NCBI RefSeq assembly: GCF_005930975.1 | Contig: NZ_VBSE01000041.1 | Span: 116,498-180,497 of the forward strand | Origin: Apilactobacillus kunkeei | GTDB lineage: Bacteria; Bacillota; Bacilli; Lactobacillales; Lactobacillaceae | Reading direction: 5' to 3' | DNA: 64,000 bases | Shown: piece after piece, positions 1-8,349 of the stretch | How positions within the stretch are numbered: the first letter of the stretch is position 1 | Layout of the letters: each line of letters starts with the position of its first letter | The notes under the pieces: generated by a model | Told to the model about the DNA's origin: nothing | The model's database searches: none | The model's input: only the letters and a program-made list of their open reading frames with translations | Program-made: the position numbers and the translations under genes

Positions 1-72
1 AAATGGCGTGGTCTTAAGTAGTTCGAACATTCCATTAACAATTTTATTCTTTGTTGCAAATTTATCTCTCAT
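1..72 (-). CDS. TetR/AcrR-type regulator, N-terminal fragment
   Basis: The minus strand opens with an ATG at 70-72 and stays open for 24 codons to the window edge, so only the N-terminus is visible. The peptide starts MRDKFATKNKIV and continues to an FELLKTTPF stretch, which resembles the first helix of TetR-family DNA-binding domains (the TetR protein encoded at 11052-11663 has a similar start). A GAGG ribosome binding site lies just upstream. A small inverted repeat, TATATT-tatg-AATATA (93-108), sits upstream of the start and could be its operator. The family call rests on a short stretch and is tentative. Confidence 0.45.
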   Translation of the reverse strand, partial: MRDKFATKNKIVNGMFELLKTTPF

Positions 73-242
73 AAACTTTTGCCTCACTTCAGTATATTTA
101 TGAATATATACGAAATTGGGTTTAAATGCAAGTTAAGTCAATTTTCTTTACTTTGAATAAAAATTCGAGTCATAATTTTTAACAAATAAAAATATAAGAA
201 TTACAATGTAATTGAGCTTTAAAAATAAGGAGGAAATTTATT

Positions 243-476
243 ATGGCAATGACTGCTGAACAAAAAGTAAACGATAGAGAAAGAGTATTAGACACACCAA
301 TGAACAAGGAATTCGATTGGTCAGAAGATACAACCCCTGTTCGTGACGCTTTATGGAATCACTACATGGAAGAAGATGGCAAGGACACCATGGCTACTGA
401 AGCTAAGATGCATCCTTACCTAGACATGTCTAATGATGAAGTAGCAGCAAACGCTGAAAAACTTTTAAAAAAGTAA
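243..476 (+). CDS. Small acidic hypothetical protein, 77 aa
   Basis: This is a short ORF with a strong ribosome binding site (AAGGAGG, about 8 bases before ATG). The product is soluble-looking and acidic in its middle, with no signal peptide, membrane segment or cysteine, and ends in a lysine-rich tail. I do not recognise the family. It stands alone between a divergent TetR-type gene and a convergent gene, and is followed by a bidirectional terminator at 554-587. The good start signal and its own terminator support a real gene. Its function is unknown. Confidence 0.7.
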   Translation: MAMTAEQKVNDRERVLDTPMNKEFDWSEDTTPVRDALWNHYMEEDGKDTMATEAKMHPYLDMSNDEVAANAEKLLKK

Positions 477-553
477 GCATTTGCTATTAATTTCGACGCT
501 TAACAAAGCTCAACTTACTTATTAATAAGCTCAACTGGTTATGACAACGCCAC

Positions 554-587
554 AAAAAAAGACTTGATACTAATCAAGTCTTTTTTT
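554..587. terminator. Bidirectional intrinsic terminator
   Basis: An 8-bp perfect stem (GACTTGAT/ATCAAGTC) is flanked by seven A and seven T, so it can end transcription from both sides. On the minus strand its first arm overlaps the last codons of the gene at 570-881. Confidence 0.85.
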
Positions 588-881
588 AGCTTCATTTAAT
601 TGTTCATCACTCAGGAATTCACTTGTAAATCTTTGCAAGGGTGTAAATTCATGACGATCCTTGAACTTGACCGGTTCATAGTCGACAACAGCCACTAACA
701 TATTATTTTCTGTCAGGAATAGTTGACCAACACCTTTGAATTTACCCTTAGTATGCTTCCCTGTCCGCCAATCGTGCAGCTTGAAATCACATTTGTCATC
801 TTTTTTAATTATATATTGGCCCGATTGGTCTTCATCAACTACAACGCCAATATATCGATTTACTTCATATTTACCCTTCAT
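570..881 (-). CDS. Hypothetical protein, 103 aa
   Basis: I chose the ATG at 881, because AAGGTG lies about 6 bases upstream; the longer frame would start at a GTG that is itself part of that ribosome binding site. The product is a small soluble protein rich in Lys, Asp and Phe with alternating hydrophobic residues that suggest a beta-rich fold, ending in a short charged helix (SDEQLNEAKKRLD). There is no signal peptide or metal motif. I do not recognise the family. It is transcribed alone, divergent from the membrane protein at 943. Confidence 0.7.
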   Translation of the reverse strand: MKGKYEVNRYIGVVVDEDQSGQYIIKKDDKCDFKLHDWRTGKHTKGKFKGVGQLFLTENNMLVAVVDYEPVKFKDRHEFTPLQRFTSEFLSDEQLNEAKKRLD

Positions 882-942
882 ATCAATCACCTTTCTTATA
901 CTTTACCATAACTGATGCAATATATGTGATATCATTGAACAG

Positions 943-1656
943 TTGAATTTACTTTGGGAGATGATCGTTATTCGATCTGTTAATACATTAAAAACAAGGA
1001 TTATAGCTTTAGTCTTTGGATTGTTATTAAATGCTTTTGGAAACGCACTTACAATTGTATCAGGCTGTGGTTCAGGTATCTGGACCGCCGCGTGTGTAAA
1101 CATTCATCAATTGTTTGGTGTCGACGTTGGGATTATGATTTTCATCTTTGGGATCATCAATGCTTTAACTAACCAAATATTGATTAAACACATTGATATT
1201 TTACGTTTTGTTGAAGAATTAATTTTTATCATTTTCTTCAGTTCATTCATTCAAATCTTTACCAACTACTTTGAATCGCTTGGTTGGAATAATCTATCAC
1301 CATACATCAGGGTGCCAATGGCATTAATCGGCGTCTGCTGCTTCTGTACAGCCATCTCACTATATCAACGTGCAAATATCTTCATGCATCCAAATGATGA
1401 TACAACCAACATTCTTCGTTTTGATTATTTAAATGGTAGCGCAATTAAATCACAATTGTTAGATTTTACTCCACCTATTATAATCATTTTAATCTGTGCG
1501 ATTTTCTTACATCGCATCTACTCAGTAAGTATCGGAACACTGTTCTCAATCGCATTTAACGGTATCTTGATTCAGACCGCAGATAAGTATGTTTTTCCAT
1601 CCCTTAAGCATAACGAAAACATTAATACCCAAATTCAAAAGCATTTTAAAAAATAA
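943..1656 (+). CDS. YczE-like integral membrane protein
   Basis: The product has about five hydrophobic segments and, near residues 25-65, a glycine-rich region (LLLNAFGNALTIVSGCGSGIW...) that resembles the YczE/YitT-like membrane family, whose members lack an established transport substrate. The start is uncertain: a TTG at 943 keeps the full frame, while the ATG at 961 directly follows GGGAG, which is too close for a normal ribosome binding site. A second protein of the same general type is encoded at 7281-8204. The gene ends at a bidirectional terminator shared with the convergent gene. Confidence 0.7.
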   Translation: MNLLWEMIVIRSVNTLKTRIIALVFGLLLNAFGNALTIVSGCGSGIWTAACVNIHQLFGVDVGIMIFIFGIINALTNQILIKHIDILRFVEELIFIIFFSSFIQIFTNYFESLGWNNLSPYIRVPMALIGVCCFCTAISLYQRANIFMHPNDDTTNILRFDYLNGSAIKSQLLDFTPPIIIILICAIFLHRIYSVSIGTLFSIAFNGILIQTADKYVFPSLKHNENINTQIQKHFKK

Positions 1657-1692
1657 AAAAGAAGCGTTTCATTATGAAGCGTTTCTTTTTTT
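1655..1692. terminator. Bidirectional intrinsic terminator
   Basis: The hairpin AAAAAAGAAGCGTTTC / GAAGCGTTTCTTTTTT folds with two G-U pairs and has A and T tracts on both sides. It separates two convergent membrane-protein genes. Confidence 0.75.
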
Positions 1693-3411
1693 ATGCTTTT
1701 TCCACTTTAGAATTAGGTAAATCATAATTCCGCCAATCAATCCCATCCAGCTAAATACGGTAAGCCATAGTAAAGCTAGCAATATTGGCGTCGCATGATA
1801 GTACACTTCTAGTTTGTTATGCCCCGGCTTTGAATTGACGATGACACTACCAATTTCGGTTTGCTTAACACTACTAATGTGTTTACCGTTTAAAATCAGC
1901 TTAGTATCATCATACTTAAAGATTGGTAATTGCATCGATTTGTTATCATCAGATTCATTATCCCAAGTTAGCAATAAATGACCATTGCGTTTAATCTTCT
2001 TGGTCACTTCACCCTTATAATTGATGATTTGATCACCATAGTTACCATATGGATGATAATCAAAATAATTATATGCCGTCATCTTATATTGCACCGGTAG
2101 GTAATCAGGCGTTGCTTTCGTTAACATCTTTAGAACAGCACCTGTATCATGAGATGACAAACTATCTCTGATAGCGTTGGTGTCTGTCGTTTGATAATGA
2201 AGATTATAATCATTTTGGACTACTTCAGGTGAGAAGAAATGGTGCACACCCTTTCTCACTGATCCACCTGCATCATAAATAATAAAGAAAGTTAATATCA
2301 ACAATACGTAGTTCTTAAAAGCATTAATCCATTGCCTTTTAGAAGTATCATTAATCATGATTCCGACACAAATTAATAACAAAATAAACGGAATCACAAC
2401 AAAACGTCGTGGCATTTGAATTAGGTAGGAAATACTTGGAAACTTCTTATCTAGTGGTCCCCATGGAAATAACACTGATGAAATCCACATGAAAAATAAT
2501 CCGGTAGTAAAGATAATCTTTCTAGATGAACTAATCTTTTTAAAGTTAATCAAAAAGTAAATTGCCACGATAATAAAACCAATTGAATAAATTGGTGGCA
2601 ATACAAAAACATTCTTGCCAAACAACGCAACCGAATCCTCGTACATATCCAGTTGTGGAGCCACCCCTAATGCATGGTTGGTGAATGAAATTTGCATCAT
2701 TCCATACCAGACATTGGCGGTCAAACATAATGTTAATAAAACTGACAAAATAGCATTTCGCCACATTTTCAGCTTTTCTTTACTATGAATCACACCATAG
2801 ATAAACATTGGGACTAGAGCCAATGCACCAGTTAGACTGCTCAACATGTGTGTTTGCAACAAAATTGACATTGGAATTGCTAGTTTTAATACGTTGATAG
2901 ATTTGTAATCAATCATGTCAAAACCAGCCGCTAATAGCCAAGGTAATAAGGCAGCTCCCCATCCGGTAAATTGCATCCCTACAACCCATCCCATAATCAA
3001 ATAAGATGACATGTAAGCAATACCGACAAAGACTGCGTATATTTTCTTAATATTAGTCCTAATTGCAAGGTTATACATTGTCATCCCAGCGACGCATAAC
3101 GTTAACAACGAAGTGACAATCTGGTATCTAACCCAATTGCCAGTAATTAACAAAATTAATCCATTAAAATAAGCCGCTAATGGGCCATATAATGCATTAA
3201 TAATCCTCCCTGACTGTTGGTATCCATAAATGGATATGAAGTAACTTAAATGACCAGTTTTTAGTTGCATTGCCGCATCATAGAATCGATTCATATGAAA
3301 AATAGAGTCAACCCCTAAAATATATGATCCGGTTACGATTTGCGGCAACATAATTAACACGGCAACCAGAAAGATTGTCATGTATGGCCAAAACTTAATC
3401 GCTTTTTTCAT
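1672..3411 (-). CDS. Multi-pass membrane protein, GT-C/YfhO-like
   Basis: The 579-residue product has about ten to twelve transmembrane segments. An extracellular loop near the first segments begins GVDSIFHMNRFYDAA. A soluble domain of roughly 130 residues precedes the last membrane helix, and the C-terminus is short and basic (LKWKKHKKRNAS). This layout (acidic residues in the first outer loop, C-terminal extracellular domain) is typical of GT-C-type glycosyltransferases and the '6-pyruvoyl-tetrahydropterin synthase-related' membrane family of lactobacilli. A role in cell-wall or surface polysaccharide glycosylation is inferred. It is transcribed alone. Confidence 0.6.
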   Translation of the reverse strand: MKKAIKFWPYMTIFLVAVLIMLPQIVTGSYILGVDSIFHMNRFYDAAMQLKTGHLSYFISIYGYQQSGRIINALYGPLAAYFNGLILLITGNWVRYQIVTSLLTLCVAGMTMYNLAIRTNIKKIYAVFVGIAYMSSYLIMGWVVGMQFTGWGAALLPWLLAAGFDMIDYKSINVLKLAIPMSILLQTHMLSSLTGALALVPMFIYGVIHSKEKLKMWRNAILSVLLTLCLTANVWYGMMQISFTNHALGVAPQLDMYEDSVALFGKNVFVLPPIYSIGFIIVAIYFLINFKKISSSRKIIFTTGLFFMWISSVLFPWGPLDKKFPSISYLIQMPRRFVVIPFILLLICVGIMINDTSKRQWINAFKNYVLLILTFFIIYDAGGSVRKGVHHFFSPEVVQNDYNLHYQTTDTNAIRDSLSSHDTGAVLKMLTKATPDYLPVQYKMTAYNYFDYHPYGNYGDQIINYKGEVTKKIKRNGHLLLTWDNESDDNKSMQLPIFKYDDTKLILNGKHISSVKQTEIGSVIVNSKPGHNKLEVYYHATPILLALLWLTVFSWMGLIGGIMIYLILKWKKHKKRNAS

Positions 3412-3458
3412 CGATATTCTTCCTTAAAAAATAATTTACAAGTTCAATATTAACATAT

Positions 3459-3495
3459 AAAAAAGAAGCGAACCTTAAAATCAGTCCGCTTCTTA
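3459..3495 (-). terminator. Intrinsic terminator after the EamA transporter gene
   Basis: AAGAAGCG pairs with CGCTTCTT around a 16-base loop. On the minus strand it is followed by a T-run, just downstream of the stop at 3514. Confidence 0.8.
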
Positions 3496-3513
3496 GTGTA
3501 ATATCAATATTTT

Positions 3514-4455
3514 TTAAACTTCGCTATGTTTATCAATCGTTAATTTACGATGTGACTTTTGTAAAATGAAGATTGCTAAAATAACTAATACTGCACCCAC
3601 AATTTCAATAAAACTAATTGAAATTTGGAAGAAAATAATGCTTAGGATAAATGTAACTACTGGTTGAGTTGCATCGACTAAACTAACAACTTCTGATGGT
3701 GCGAAATTCAAAGCATGTAGCAATAGCATGAATGGAAGAATCGTTCCAAATAGAATAATTCCACCAACTCCAAAAACGATACCAGTAGTTAAATGTGGCA
3801 TGTGTACCCAGATTGGTTGTTTTAGGTTAAAGATAATTCCCGCAATTAGCGTTCCCCAACCTAGAATTACCATTGGTGAGCTTTGACCAACGATGGGACG
3901 TGGTAACACAACGTAAAGTGCAGCAGTTACACCAGATAAAATTCCCCAAATTAATGATTCAGGAGTAATTGAAAGAGATGAGAAGTCACCCTTAGTTAGA
4001 GATAATACCACTCCCGCCAAAGCGATTACGAAAACCATAATATCAATTGGTAATGGCTTTCTGTGTTGGAATACAATTGATCCCAATAGAATAAATAGTG
4101 GTGCTAGATATTGCAAAATAGTTGAAGCATTTGCGTTACCGGTTTTTACACTCATGTAGAAAGTGTATAGGTTAGCACCTAGACCAAATATACCGTAAGC
4201 AACAATGCAAATAAATGATTTCCATGACTTAAAAACGTTGAAAATGTGTCCTTTATAAACAATTGCAGAAATAACTAACAACACAATTCCAGAAATCATG
4301 GTTCTAGTTGATAGGAACCAGTTAGCTTCCAAATGTTCTGTTTGAGATACAAATTGCAAAATCGTACCAGAAACACCCCAAAGTGCTGAAGCTAAAAAAG
4401 CCCAGAAGATACCTTTCATGACATTAGTCTCTAAAAGGCCTGTTTCGTTTTCCAT
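3514..4455 (-). CDS. EamA/DMT-family transporter (paralogue 2)
   Basis: A 313-residue protein with about ten transmembrane helices arranged as two EamA repeats, typical of the drug/metabolite transporter superfamily. The start at 4455 (MENETGLLE) is supported by GGGGTG 6-7 bases upstream; the longer open frame has no such signal. It is closely related to the next gene upstream: both begin with NVMKGIFW and share motifs throughout, so they look like a tandem duplication. EamA proteins export or import small metabolites (E. coli EamA exports cysteine and O-acetylserine), but the substrate here cannot be read from sequence. A terminator at 4556-4600 separates it from its paralogue. Confidence 0.85.
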   Translation of the reverse strand: MENETGLLETNVMKGIFWAFLASALWGVSGTILQFVSQTEHLEANWFLSTRTMISGIVLLVISAIVYKGHIFNVFKSWKSFICIVAYGIFGLGANLYTFYMSVKTGNANASTILQYLAPLFILLGSIVFQHRKPLPIDIMVFVIALAGVVLSLTKGDFSSLSITPESLIWGILSGVTAALYVVLPRPIVGQSSPMVILGWGTLIAGIIFNLKQPIWVHMPHLTTGIVFGVGGIILFGTILPFMLLLHALNFAPSEVVSLVDATQPVVTFILSIIFFQISISFIEIVGAVLVILAIFILQKSHRKLTIDKHSEV

Positions 4456-4555
4456 ATTTTCACCCCATATAAAGCTATAATTCCAACAGATGTAAACTCT
4501 TCTTACTTGAAACCTATAATAAAAAGATATCACAAGTAAGAAAACTTGAAAATAG

Positions 4556-4600
4556 AAAAAGACTATTTCTACGAAATAATGCGTAAAAATAGTCTTTTTT
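4556..4600 (-). terminator. Intrinsic terminator between the two EamA genes
   Basis: GACTATTT pairs with AAATAGTC, with A and T tracts on both sides. It lies just after the stop of the upstream EamA gene, so the second paralogue probably has its own promoter or depends on read-through. Confidence 0.75.
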
Positions 4601-4607
4601 AGACATT

Positions 4608-5546
4608 CTATCTAATATCTGGATCCTTCTTATCTCTCTTTTGATGAGATCTTTGTAAGAAGTAAATTGACACGATAATAATGATTGCACCAAGTGCTTC
4701 AATTGGTGTTGGAATTAAGTGGAATACAATCATACTTAGGATGATTGTAACAACTGGTTCAACGGCATCAACGATACTTGACACTTCTGATGGAGCAAAC
4801 TTTAAACTGTATAGAACAGCAGAGAAAGCAAAGATAGTACCTACTAAGATAACTCCACCGATACCTAAAACAATACCTGGTGTAATCTTAGGAGCATCTG
4901 ACCAGAATGGGTGATAAGCGTTAAAACCAATACCAGCAATCAAAGTACCCCAACCTAGAACAACAAATGGTGAGTTTTCTTTTGTTAGTGGCTTGGGAAC
5001 TGAGTAGTATACGGCAGCTGAAACAGCTGAAAGTAAACCAAAAATAACAGCAGTCAATGGAACTGATAGTTCACCAATGTGACCGTTAGTGATAATCAAG
5101 AACACACCCACTAAAGCTAACAAGAATGAAATTACATCAGCCTTTAGAGGTTTCTTCTTCATAAAGATTAATCCATATAGCACAATAAAGATTGGTGCTA
5201 AGTATTGTAGAATTGTGGCAGTAGCAGCATTACCTTCTTGAATACTTACATAGAATGTTGACATGTTAACTGCTAAACCAAAAATTGCGTAGATGAATAA
5301 TCTAATGATTGATTCTTTTGATTTCCAAACATCAAAAACATGTTTACCAACGTGAATTGAACCGATAGTTAACAATAAAATACCTGCAAATAATGTACGA
5401 ACTGAAATGAACCATTGTGTAGGAACTGCTTCGTTTTTAGCAACGAATTGCATGATAACTCCTGAGAAACCCCATAGGGTTGAAGCCATTGCAGACCAGA
5501 AAATACCTTTCATGACGTTTTCAGTCGTTGTATGTTGTTTTTCCAT
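4608..5546 (-). CDS. EamA/DMT-family transporter (paralogue 1)
   Basis: A 312-residue ten-helix transporter with two EamA repeats. The ATG at 5546 (MEKQHTTTENVMKG) has a GGGGAG ribosome binding site; the open frame extends further upstream into the preceding permease gene, but that extension has no start signal. Only 40 bases separate it from the APC permease gene, so the two are probably one transcript and both under the leader-peptide attenuator at 7003-7204. It is a near paralogue of the gene at 3514. The substrate is unknown. Confidence 0.85.
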   Translation of the reverse strand: MEKQHTTTENVMKGIFWSAMASTLWGFSGVIMQFVAKNEAVPTQWFISVRTLFAGILLLTIGSIHVGKHVFDVWKSKESIIRLFIYAIFGLAVNMSTFYVSIQEGNAATATILQYLAPIFIVLYGLIFMKKKPLKADVISFLLALVGVFLIITNGHIGELSVPLTAVIFGLLSAVSAAVYYSVPKPLTKENSPFVVLGWGTLIAGIGFNAYHPFWSDAPKITPGIVLGIGGVILVGTIFAFSAVLYSLKFAPSEVSSIVDAVEPVVTIILSMIVFHLIPTPIEALGAIIIIVSIYFLQRSHQKRDKKDPDIR

Positions 5547-5586
5547 TTTTAAAACTCCCCGTTTATTCATAATAACAAAATAGTTA

Positions 5587-6978
5587 TTACGATTTGTTTG
5601 ATTGGCTATGTTTAATCCCATAACCGAAATAAATACATAATCCGCCAGCAAACCAGATAATTGCTAAAATCCATGTATCAAGTGGCAATTGAATTAATAA
5701 ATAAATACATGCTACCGCTGATACAATTGGTAAGACTGGATATAATGGAACTTTAAATCCATCATTTTTTATATCTTTACGTTTTCTTAGATATATTATT
5801 CCAATTGACATGAAAGTAAAGGCAATCAAAGTCCCAATATTAACTAAACTAGCTAGCTTATCTAGCGAAAAGATACCACCCATCACTGCTATCACAATCG
5901 TTACGAAGATAACACTGTGGACTGGAACATTTTTCTTTGTGTCTATTTTACTCAATTTTTTAGGTAAAAGTCCATCACGACCAATGGAATAAATTAGACG
6001 CGAACTGCTAAATACCATATTTACCATCATAGTAAACATTCCTGCTAACGCACCCAATGAAATTAAAATTCCAAGCTTGTCCAAGTGAATCATTTGTAGT
6101 GCAAATGTTACTGGATCCGAAACGTTTAATTTTGAATAAGGTACAATTCCTGTAAGAATAATTGAGACTAATATGTACAAGATTGTACAAATGATTAATG
6201 TGCCAATAATACCGATTGGCATTGTCTTTTTAGGGTTCTTTACTTCACCTGCTGAGGCAGCAATAACATCAAAACCTAAGTATGCAAAGAACACTAAGGA
6301 AGCCCCCTTGAAAACCCCACTAACACCAAATGGCATAAATGGATTCCAATTAGTTGGCTTAACAAAGAATGCCCCGGCAACTACAAAGACAATAATGATT
6401 GCAATTTTGACTATCACCATTATGTCATTTAAACGTGTGGATGATTTAACACCCCTGGTTAAGATCCATGAAATCAATAACACTATTAGAATCGCTATCA
6501 GATTAACGTATGTGCCGTGATTCGGATCATAGTTAGCTGATAGTGCCTTTGGCATGTGAATTCCGAAATTAGCCAGTAATGATTGCAAATAAGCTGACCA
6601 GCTTGATGCAACAGTTGCTACTGATAGCATGTATTCAAGAATCAAACCCCATCCGATAATCCATCCAGTAATTTCTCCGAAGATAACATTACCGAATGTG
6701 TATGCACTCCCTGCAACCGGTAATGCTGATGAAAATTCAGCATAACACATTGCACAAAGTGAACATACGATTGTCGCAATTACGAATGAGAGGATAATTC
6801 CAGGTCCCGCAGTTGTTGCTGCAACTGTTCCTGGTATTACGAAGATTCCAGCACCAATAACGGCACCGATTCCCATCATGATTAAATCTTTAGTGTCGAT
6901 AGTTCTTTGTAAATTTTGATCCCTATCGATGAACTTAGCCAATGATGTTTTACGATTCACCTTAGACAGAATATTCAT
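5587..6978 (-). CDS. APC-family amino-acid permease (CAT/YfnA-like)
   Basis: A 463-residue permease with about twelve membrane helices. The N-terminal signature around residues 30-60 (LIMMGIGAVIGAGIFVIPG) and the glycine-rich helix 3 are those of the amino acid-polyamine-organocation superfamily, cationic amino-acid transporter branch (B. subtilis YfnA, lactococcal BcaP). Members carry various amino acids; the substrate is not predictable here. Start ATG at 6978 with GGGGG upstream. Its mRNA has a long leader (6979-7246) with a short ORF and two tandem terminators, so expression is probably set by attenuation. A paralogue of the same subfamily lies at 50393. Confidence 0.9.
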   Translation of the reverse strand: MNILSKVNRKTSLAKFIDRDQNLQRTIDTKDLIMMGIGAVIGAGIFVIPGTVAATTAGPGIILSFVIATIVCSLCAMCYAEFSSALPVAGSAYTFGNVIFGEITGWIIGWGLILEYMLSVATVASSWSAYLQSLLANFGIHMPKALSANYDPNHGTYVNLIAILIVLLISWILTRGVKSSTRLNDIMVIVKIAIIIVFVVAGAFFVKPTNWNPFMPFGVSGVFKGASLVFFAYLGFDVIAASAGEVKNPKKTMPIGIIGTLIICTILYILVSIILTGIVPYSKLNVSDPVTFALQMIHLDKLGILISLGALAGMFTMMVNMVFSSSRLIYSIGRDGLLPKKLSKIDTKKNVPVHSVIFVTIVIAVMGGIFSLDKLASLVNIGTLIAFTFMSIGIIYLRKRKDIKNDGFKVPLYPVLPIVSAVACIYLLIQLPLDTWILAIIWFAGGLCIYFGYGIKHSQSNKS

Positions 6979-7002
6979 AAAAATCCCCCTTTTTTACATG
7001 AA

Positions 7003-7039
7003 TAAATAAAAACCGCACTAGTTTCCTAACTAGTGCGGT
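7003..7039 (-). terminator. Leader terminator 2 before the APC permease
   Basis: A perfect 12-bp stem (ACCGCACTAGTT/AACTAGTGCGGT, loop TCCT) is followed in the transcript by TTTTTATTT. It lies between the leader ORF and the permease gene. Its first arm contains GCACTAG, complementary to CTAGTGC in the second arm of the preceding terminator, so the two hairpins can compete. Confidence 0.85.
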
Positions 7040-7040
7040 A

Positions 7041-7089
7041 AAAAAGCACTAGAAAGAATAACTGCTTACCAGCCATTTTTCTAGTGCTT
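7041..7089 (-). terminator. Leader terminator 1 before the APC permease
   Basis: A perfect 12-bp stem (AAGCACTAGAAA/TTTCTAGTGCTT) with a 22-base loop is followed by a T-run in the transcript. It lies between the leader ORF and a second terminator. Two tandem terminators inside a leader are unusual. Confidence 0.8.
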
Positions 7090-7138
7090 CCGAAGTTTTC
7101 ATAGCGAAATAATCTCTTCTACGTACTATACTAAACAG

Positions 7139-7204
7139 CTAGTTCAGATTAAAGAAGAAATTATTATTATCTTGTTTTATTGTCAGAATACAACAAGTAG
7201 CCAT
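7139..7204 (-). CDS. Leader peptide, 21 aa, Cys-Cys and Asn3-Phe3 runs
   Basis: An ATG at 7204 sits 7 bases after a strong GGAGG. The 21-codon ORF begins MATCC and contains DNNNFFF near its end, with six Asn codons in all, and stops at TAG. Its codons 14-17 (AAT AAT TTC TTC, 7154-7165) can pair over 12 bp, with one G-U pair, with 7108-7119 downstream. Two intrinsic terminators follow before the APC permease gene. Repeated codons plus an overlapping RNA helix are the classic layout of a ribosome-mediated transcription attenuator. Whether Cys, Asn or Phe is sensed cannot be told. Confidence 0.7.
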   Translation of the reverse strand: MATCCILTIKQDNNNFFFNLN

Positions 7205-7245
7205 GATTGAACCTCCAATTTTCATTCGTTCATTTATTTGTAATA

Positions 7246-7274
7246 ATCTTACCGAAAATGTATGAAGAATGCAA
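7246..7274 (-). promoter_or_regulatory. Promoter of the APC permease leader
   Basis: On the minus strand TTGCAT (7269-7274) is followed after 17 bases by TAAGAT (7246-7251). It is placed about 40 bases before the leader ORF. Confidence 0.65.
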
Positions 7275-7280
7275 GTTTTT

Positions 7281-8204
7281 TTATTTATTATTAGCTTTTC
7301 TTTCCTTTAATTCGGCGTTTAATGATTCCAAACGTTTATTAAGAATCAATTGGACTTGTTGATTTTTTCTCATATTATCGTTAGTCTTCTTAATTAATTC
7401 TTCAATCTCAGTGTTAGTGTAACCTGACATCTGTTTTTGCATAATATAAGTATCTTGGTAAGCACTGCTTACGATATCGTAACCACGTTTTCCCAAACTA
7501 ACTAATCCACCAGCTGCATCATGTAGACTGGGTCTTTGACTAAAGTGATCAATATGAGTCATTAGTTCACGACTAATGGTGTTGTTCCAGAAACTAATCA
7601 ATGATCCAGCAAAGAATGCTGTAAAGATGGTCATGATTCCAAATGGTCCTGAAACAATAATGGCAACAAGCATAAAGATAATATCTTGAGCACTTCTCAC
7701 TTTTCTGTACTCAATATGTGTTTTCTCAGAAATGATTGGTGCCAGTGCATCATAAGGAGATACACCTAATTTAGTTGCCATATAGATTGAAGTACCTAAT
7801 GTAAAAACTAAAATACCAACAATAGCATCGAAGACCATCATAGGAATACTAATTTTACCAGGAAAAATCATTGAGTAAAAAGTACTGAAATATTCAATTT
7901 CATATCCTACTAATACCATGTTAAAAATGGTTCCTAATCCGATTTGTTTTCGATCAAAAATTAAAACAATAACGAATAATGCTAAGTTAGCAAATAATTG
8001 GAATGACCCCAATGAAGTCCCCAATTTATTGGCCATCCCTGCATTCATAGCAGTAAATGGATCAATTCCGACATGTCCTGAGCGCATAAAAGCAGCTCCA
8101 AGAGCAATTAATGTAACTCCTATCAAGGACATAACTGCACGTAAAAATAAATCTAGCGGCTTGTTAATGACGTTTTTTGAGTTATCGTATGAAACGTTTT
8201 TCAT
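7281..8204 (-). CDS. YczE-like integral membrane protein, 307 aa
   Basis: The first 220 residues hold about five hydrophobic helices with the motif GHVGIDPFTAMNAGMANKLG, which resembles the YczE family (compare GLDPW..L.QGLS in family members). The last 90 residues are soluble and end in a charged, coiled-coil-like tail (NDNMRKNQQVQ...LNAELKERKANNK). Start ATG at 8204 with AAGG upstream. Members are conserved membrane proteins of unknown substrate, some linked to export or regulation. It is monocistronic; I see no clear terminator before the leader promoter at 7246-7274. Confidence 0.75.
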   Translation of the reverse strand: MKNVSYDNSKNVINKPLDLFLRAVMSLIGVTLIALGAAFMRSGHVGIDPFTAMNAGMANKLGTSLGSFQLFANLALFVIVLIFDRKQIGLGTIFNMVLVGYEIEYFSTFYSMIFPGKISIPMMVFDAIVGILVFTLGTSIYMATKLGVSPYDALAPIISEKTHIEYRKVRSAQDIIFMLVAIIVSGPFGIMTIFTAFFAGSLISFWNNTISRELMTHIDHFSQRPSLHDAAGGLVSLGKRGYDIVSSAYQDTYIMQKQMSGYTNTEIEELIKKTNDNMRKNQQVQLILNKRLESLNAELKERKANNK

Positions 8205-8295
8205 AATTTTTATACCTTCTTGTGTTTGTTTTTATTAATTATGATTGCGCTTACATTATAACCCTTTTATGTTTCTAAATGAAATAATTTATACT

Positions 8296-8330
8296 AAAAA
8301 AAGAGACAATGGTAAATCCATCGTCTCTCA
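8296..8330 (-). terminator. Intrinsic terminator of the TetR-MMPL operon
   Basis: GAGACAATGG pairs with CCATCGTCTC (one mismatch), with a seven-T run on the minus strand, shortly after the MMPL stop codon. Confidence 0.8.
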
Positions 8331-8349
8331 TTATTATTATTTCCATCTA

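Noticed and set aside
6979..7250. T-box riboswitch before the APC permease
   Set aside because: No TGGNACC core or AGAGAG stem-I motif; the leader ORF and tandem terminators fit better.
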